Source: UBA8828 sp046315175 (GTDB taxonomy: Bacteria; Verrucomicrobiota; Verrucomicrobiia; Opitutales; UBA953). From it: a stretch of 7,827 nt of DNA. Positions 7,701-7,827 of this stretch are shown piece by piece (positions within the stretch are counted from its first letter, which is position 1; every line of letters starts with the position of its first letter). The DNA lies in NCBI GenBank assembly GCA_046315175.1, contig JBKDBK010000014.1, positions 1 to 7,827 of the forward strand, in the 5' to 3' direction. The notes below the pieces were generated by a model that was not told the origin of the DNA, searched no databases, and saw only the letters and a program-made list of their open reading frames with translations. A program made the translations under genes and the position numbers.

Positions 7701-7791
7701 CAGATTCCGGCGCGGCGGCGGGCCCACCCGCTCCCATGATCTGTTCGTATTCATCGTCTGTGAGAATGCCGGGAGGTGTTGGGATGTCCAT
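1..7791 (-). CDS. Giant polyvalent phage/prophage protein, C-terminus beyond window
   Basis: This is one uninterrupted reading frame of 2,597 codons, open at the left edge. The start is the first ATG in the frame (protein begins MDIPTPPGILTDDEYEQ). The nearest in-frame stop upstream is TAA at 7825-7827, and the ATG overlaps the TGA of the preceding gene, so this start is well supported although no Shine-Dalgarno sequence is visible. Order of parts: helical N-terminus with two hydrophobic stretches (1-567); helical and charged part (568-997); conserved unknown module (998-1517); glycosylase-like module (about 1590-1930); Gly/Arg-rich linker (about 1958-2013); helical and coiled-coil module (2018 onward). 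The motif SFS(L/M)Q occurs at 999, 1518 and 2014. Modular giant proteins of this type are known from phages, prophages and conjugative elements, where they are proposed to enter the recipient with the DNA and protect it. That role is inference here; no domain has been checked by search. Only two cysteines occur. No enzymatic activity can be assigned with certainty. Confidence 0.95.
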   Translation of the reverse strand, partial: MDIPTPPGILTDDEYEQIMGAGGPAAAPESERSFWLAQVNQYRAFRVSAPREKDLEAQRQRLSRLDALALDPDGEAKRLQLDTILTAAPEQQAAAKDALLIDSMLAERASRRVTISGSVWDANKPPSVLAVDRDAARDALAVETFGETAPRGSDAAVAGKLREAAQARRNLAWLVGGKDGADEQSRKINEASLARWATRAGLAGESATAAYAAWQEQAKASPAWTAEAATREMWPVFAQQYQNAKASAEPLRKKVTSVFEKLLALSQSDKSAAMGLPDFLEAVAPIEDIDTATLRQVVLPMIRAMAETRKDEEGRDFWAKIEDSFRRPIDRALGSAWDSLTNLLQGSATQEFPQEGLAEELAAEQMATNRRNVARALLREVTSSTIDPILTTAKTKAGKMAEQMVYDVAGSLGFMAMAAIPYAGAVLNAAGFADDNLANLLNQSPTLKPDDARALAWAAAPVQAGLEKVQQLGLMGRLPGFNRTLNRLAGPGGNPLARFAMYGAVATGVEYTIEKLQDASPMWAQDILASMKADVPIANWDGFERFDLRTLLAVAPLALIGAGVNVARDASATRALLASEDAMRAVGMTEEAIDAVIQAPTIAAKVDAVREGYATRDAAAQPDVAWQNTVAGAVANSEAKAAIQLQDDFEAAGIRKAWKVKDGGFVIIDNAGQRYDAATSEEAAQIVNRLANDAAAWDEIAPIFELSELLDQRAAAPTQGSETTVMENRSVASILDEQTAIMEDSTIPGRERVRARRFVRSLMERVDIYEQMAGKKVDLTKIMVAGMSEMETRNGVATAVVRVGRGASPYVVLEERVEADVTAMLRSGDMTVADAAAMVRDVEARTGEQFLAGYTDGADAAKDALAVKEAISLLTQVYVTGRGIAGRQAAAIPQFLRDYRKATRAKLKAAEAAGAAPAVFAYLKSRVEWMKAVLRQAITLNRAIREARAAGEPLALEEFLQRVTGIAPQVEAAREVEQETAVVYIPPPDEDLMPFNLWSFSMQEGLAAHKLTPEELEGFRLSALHNLTLDNLRHADRLGTLPVPSIAVVPVGQSIEGFGEITLIGSRALGDPAQVPVFDSDAYTARFPRAVYRTPPYKEWSSLLKKIRPFDRKFQDGLEGYADQYMQRGAADELMQRVGDSWTAAAMYLAEEHGMQFEPVQVAYTPTNRWIEDREFLDAADNGALSIATDNEVDRKAFGEILRRVINRYYDAIAAGKDAGRARQLVEIMRDATLAKWIEEDGQSRPDLWSLTHDVQQLGSTVLDQTATEKILRDALFEDNRHAGFQAWAERTFMAPFGEPRMELNGKKVPFTLDNIVASMTSADPRGKEVMFGKPLGYWRGYSAQRFTDVEQMRTRAASNIIPKADTAPAHAESKKAVMDWSAKVTPFYKGQYAMEVFNDAMATIAKYLRGRRTPAAFRTALETEGFRAVPDDVVTQGIEAAEKFANAPVPYFEAKPQRAVRLSEFPTAVVWEDTSEEAVQILESHGVTVVRAPASGRDDPATKQKILSDAIRGSGLSFSLQPISQISPFSKKDDKFRVGTSLKVVAKVPQPAPGTSNIDFDNVPLEVLEKHMSQLDYAHLPADILEEQDARTKADKFVAWMRDNLLALHDAFPQDVRARATQWYDGANRIAKRLGKKWKYTPQQAAGVMAVLSPQKDWFKNVAQAEQVFDIWNTERDTVFTQQILDTAGEDIAQAAEAAPNELRKKKTKPGKKESKLARTRRMNYNRRLHEEAKQLRRDLFAPLKGKTIADLDSDPILQAWAIRMMAQYKFGGAYNALSPEGDQLGFVFTKSGSPAVNAWGSCNEIIKCVNILKDGSPVSISSQLGEEHKVRSFYNNIIAPNSPFGDTTMDTHAVAAAHLMPFSASDLEVRHNLGGAASSKPLGISGMYHLYLKAYRDAAALRGLQPRQMQSITWEAVRLLYPAAEKSSQNLVEKVAKIWQSGEDVSTIRERILSRGIPSPVWARTDNGGQSGSGPAALSEEGDGLEPGADLRAGGGPAARTSGRGRGQGGVSFSLQPEDMLDSLATQVGTTMNRAPQARLEMVGRARDNLTALKDSFLRGRTGGFTPERSVASLQSEQDMRQAVREQELLQAAGVSLTSAQDIRIGRADAYRAELANQLAARGVEEKSPQRIRREANFRQALEREKMLAQTDEDYSRSLSQIYREFGFWDGTVMSFLSRKTKGTRTGILMSYRKAQRFAGKGEFVNHGPWDGSEELPRILFSGTTQPDVAAMELFSAHPEVFPSGTTATDVTPDMLWDAIGRELAENEKLAGVWDDYQKAVKATEQQAKDWGDAWVENYRRQLAEARADAERAGNAYVAEATGNNTQAVAAAAQARQEAADWRKRADRWQAADWNDKAVLTRAMRTLDAILAAFPPDIRGKVGGWLSLARLGSAESMAKEIGRRIDMLDRELEKSLRADAIEEIRALVDRAMPTRKPGEKPTGKLGAEAHRYFDAVAAVLDLSAADVDARRVALEQELADAATPEEQANAWEKQQILDTFGGLEAMKDRVPLHDAADLEAALAQAQQVYQTGRNYWRTIEEARLADVAAKVAGVSAALPAAKTSAILAQGDAAKRISGMLKGGVLRLRSFREILT
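1738..1752 (-). repeat. SFSLQ module-boundary motif (residues 2014-2018)
   Basis: The peptide SFSLQPE directly follows the low-complexity linker and begins the last module. Its first codon shares a base with the TAA of the nested +1 ORF. Matching the copy at residue 1518 in frame, it shows that the giant frame is truly used on both sides of the linker. Confidence 0.65.
1752..1955 (-). CDS. Candidate overprinted small gene in the +1 frame (67 aa)
   Basis: An ATG at 1955 opens a 67-residue ORF ending in TAA at 1754-1752, fully inside the giant gene but in its +1 frame. The product is acidic and looks like a real folded helix-rich protein: MSAQSENASSPEEFQARYG, then VANLEAVQPLYRKKG, then SLEQIYVLEVGPLPERL and a tail DEDEDKEA. 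Over 1753-1953, hand counts give G or C at about 75% of third codon positions in this frame against about 34% in the giant frame, while flanking parts of the giant gene show about 75-90% in their own frame. In the giant frame the same bases encode a poor Gly/Arg/Ser linker. Against it: the ATG directly abuts GGTGAGG with no spacer, so initiation looks weak, and a TTG (1991) or GTG start is possible. It may instead be reached by a +1 frameshift, giving a protein of about 2,013 residues. No function is recognised. Confidence 0.45.
   Translation of the reverse strand: MSAQSENASSPEEFQARYGLEPTMVANLEAVQPLYRKKGMVLSLEQIYVLEVGPLPERLDEDEDKEA
1753..1920 (-). other. Low-complexity linker of the giant protein (residues 1958-2013)
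   Basis: In the giant frame this stretch reads as Gly, Ser, Arg, Ala and Asp-rich sequence (for example ARTDNGGQSGSGPALSEEGD and ARTSGRGRGQGGV) with no hydrophobic core. It joins the glycosylase-like module to the last module. Most of it lies under the candidate overprinted ORF and its third codon positions are unusually A/T-rich for this gene. Confidence 0.6.
1759..1779 (+). repeat. Six-base tandem microrepeat (TCCTYG)3 plus TCC
   Basis: Plus-strand bases read TCCTTG, TCCTCG, TCCTCG, TCC. In the giant frame this gives a Gly/Arg repeat (GRGRGQGG); in the +1 frame it gives the acidic tail DEDEDK. Such repeats can change copy number in six-base steps, which would keep both frames open. Confidence 0.6.
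2002..3024 (-). other. Helix-hairpin-helix DNA glycosylase (endonuclease III)-like module (residues 1590-1930)
   Basis: Two conserved blocks are visible. The first (1618-1675) holds QWYDGANRIAKRLG and AAGVMAVLSPQKDWFKNVAQA. The second (1799-1857) holds AWGSCNEIIKCVNIL, then LGEEHKVRSFYNNI and TTMDTHAVAAA. A third (1889-1923) reads MYHLYLKAYRDAAALRG and QMQSITWEAVR. I recall this set of motifs from short phage and bacterial proteins (a DUF that I believe is DUF7178, unverified). The order resembles endonuclease III: VLSPQ...N against its LLSAQ...N block, LG--HK against the hairpin LPGVGRK with catalytic Lys, and MDTHA against the VDTHV block with catalytic Asp. Candidate residues are K1831 and D1852, 21 apart against 18 in E. 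coli Nth (K120, D138). The second hairpin glycine is missing and there is no cysteine cluster after the Asp, so no 4Fe-4S loop. DNA base excision or AP-lyase activity is therefore a hypothesis. Confidence 0.5.
2605..2679 (-). other. Basic insertion inside the glycosylase-like module (residues 1705-1729)
   Basis: About 25 residues carry many Lys and Arg (RKKKTKPGKKESK then LARTRRMNYNRR). They lie between the first and second conserved blocks, in the roughly 90-residue insertion that makes the Gln-to-Lys distance (1656 to 1831, 175 residues) longer than the about 78 in E. coli Nth. A nucleic-acid contact is plausible from charge alone; no known motif is seen. Confidence 0.4.
3226..3240 (-). repeat. 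SFSLQ module-boundary motif (residues 1518-1522)
   Basis: The peptide SFSLQP follows the end of the unknown module and precedes the short Ser/Pro/Lys linker that leads to the glycosylase-like module. It matches the copy at residue 2014 over six residues (SFSLQP). Confidence 0.65.
3241..4800 (-). other. Conserved polyvalent-protein module of unknown function (residues 998-1517)
   Basis: This is the part I recognise best as recurrent in giant mobile-element proteins from several phyla. Conserved motifs in order: LHNLTLDNLRHADRLG (1024-1039), LPVPSIAV (1041-1048), FGEITLIG (1058-1065), DSDAYTARFP (1079-1088), a middle helical part, LNGKKVPFTLDNIV (1304-1317), then YFEAKPQRAVRLSEF (1452-1466) and a closing alpha/beta stretch with TAVVWEDTS (1468-1476) and HGVTVV (1486-1491). 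The equivalent order in other giant proteins (HNL...PSIAV, FG-I-T, DA-TP-FP, G-VP-T-ENIV, then a final FS) is recalled, not searched. No obvious catalytic triad or nucleotide-binding loop can be seen. SFSMQ marks its beginning and SFSLQ follows its end, so it looks like a self-contained cassette. Its activity is unknown. Confidence 0.65.
4783..4797 (-). repeat. SFSMQ module-boundary motif (residues 999-1003)
   Basis: The peptide SFSMQ sits directly after the acidic, Pro-rich linker and before the first conserved block of the unknown module. It is the first of three near-identical boundary peptides in the protein. Confidence 0.6.
4801..6090 (-). other. Charged, mostly helical region with a small beta-like insert (residues 568-997)
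   Basis: Helical, Ala/Glu/Arg-rich sequence surrounds a short stretch at residues 656-692 (KAWKVKDGGFVIIDNAGQRY, then an Ala-rich helix), which reads like a small beta-hairpin plus helix. Residues 750-897 hold amphipathic helices with the stretch TAVVRVGRGASPYVVLEERV (798-817). In related giant proteins this position is sometimes preceded by a conserved but catalytically empty helical module; that comparison is from memory. Just before the next module comes a Pro-rich linker (VYIPPPDEDLMPF, 984-996). I assign no function. Confidence 0.4.
6091..6150 (-). other. Second hydrophobic segment (residues 548-567)
   Basis: The stretch LRTLLAVAPLALIGAGVNVA has one charged residue (R549) and is long enough to span a membrane. 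It follows a flexible Gly/Pro/Asn-rich stretch (AGPGGNPLARF, about residues 489-499) and a charged helix. Together with the segment at 405-432 it would place about 110 residues between two possible membrane helices. Whether it inserts in a membrane is not shown. Confidence 0.45.
6496..6579 (-). other. Hydrophobic segment, candidate membrane-interacting helix (residues 405-432)
   Basis: Residues 405-432 are dominated by Val, Ala, Gly, Met, Phe, Ile and Leu (for example GSLGFMAMAAIPYAGAVLNA). Only one acidic residue (D407) lies near the start, and charged residues resume at D433. The length fits one membrane-spanning helix or a helical hairpin broken at P421. Small-residue-rich hydrophobic helices like this are common in phage ejection proteins and in channel-forming parts, but a buried helix in a soluble bundle is also possible. 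Confidence 0.5.
6601..7791 (-). other. N-terminal helical region of the giant protein (residues 1-397)
   Basis: The region is rich in Ala, Glu, Arg, Leu and Gln, as expected for long alpha helices. An acidic start (LTDDEYEQ, residues 10-17) is followed by an aromatic and charged stretch (SFWLAQVNQYRAF, residues 32-44) and then amphipathic helices. I recognise no catalytic motif. In podovirus-like virions, large helical proteins of this kind next to hydrophobic stretches are often internal or ejection proteins; applying that here is inference from composition and from the following hydrophobic segments, not from a recognised homologue. Confidence 0.45.
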
Positions 7792-7793
7792 CA
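7789..7793 (-). promoter_or_regulatory. TGATG stop-start overlap (translational coupling)
   Basis: On the minus strand the sequence reads CTCTGATGGAC: the stop codon of the upstream frame overlaps the ATG of the giant gene by one base. The preceding 30 bases have no AGGAG-like sequence, so translation of the giant gene probably depends on ribosomes finishing the upstream gene. No promoter is visible between the two genes, which suggests one shared transcript. Confidence 0.5.
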
Positions 7794-7827
7794 GAGTTTG
7801 CGGAATGAAGTGACAGGCGTGTCGTTA
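7791..7827 (-). CDS. C-terminal end of an upstream gene (partial)
   Basis: The frame offset from the giant gene reads NDTPVTSFRKL followed by TGA at 7793-7791. The A of this TGA is the A of the giant gene's ATG, giving the TGATG overlap typical of tightly packed phage operons. Seven of the eleven visible third codon positions are G or C, in line with coding sequence here. Only eleven residues are visible, so the product cannot be named. In a phage structural operon it might be another virion protein, but nothing in the window shows this. Confidence 0.5.
   Translation of the reverse strand, partial: NDTPVTSFRKL

Overview
The window is almost entirely one gene on the minus strand. Reading leftward from an ATG at 7791, a single frame runs through all 2,597 codons to the left edge without a stop, so the protein is longer than 2,597 residues and its C-terminus lies outside. 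I translated this frame line by line and found no stop or frameshift. It reads as a giant multidomain phage or prophage protein of the 'large polyvalent protein' kind: many conserved modules joined by poor linkers, made as one chain and thought to be packaged or injected with phage or conjugative DNA. The DNA is GC-rich, with G or C at most third codon positions. The host is probably a GC-rich Gram-negative bacterium. The C-terminal module resembles giant proteins I remember from Verrucomicrobia, but that is a weak, unchecked impression.

Layout in the direction of transcription (right to left). 7827-7791: the last codons of an upstream gene, whose TGA overlaps the ATG of the giant gene (TGATG). 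7791-6091: an alpha-helical N-terminal part with two hydrophobic stretches (residues about 405-432 and 548-567). 6090-4801: a mostly helical, charged part with a small beta-like insert. 4800-3241: a conserved polyvalent-protein module of unknown function, with the motif SFSMQ at its start and SFSLQ just after its end. 3225-1920: a module that looks like a helix-hairpin-helix DNA glycosylase of the endonuclease III type, with a candidate catalytic Lys (K1831) and Asp (D1852) and a basic insertion. 1955-1753: a Gly/Arg-rich linker. 1752-1738: a third SFSLQ. 1740-1: a helical and coiled-coil module that continues past the window.

Two points stand out. In the linker, the G/C preference at the third codon position leaves the giant frame (about 34% by hand count) and moves to the +1 frame (about 75%). 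That frame holds a well-formed 67-residue acidic ORF ending exactly where SFSLQ begins, which suggests an overprinted gene or a frameshift product. Second, the whole 2,597-residue stretch has only two cysteines (C1804 and C1810), both in the glycosylase-like module. I see no tRNA, rRNA, CRISPR array, insertion sequence or independent plus-strand gene.
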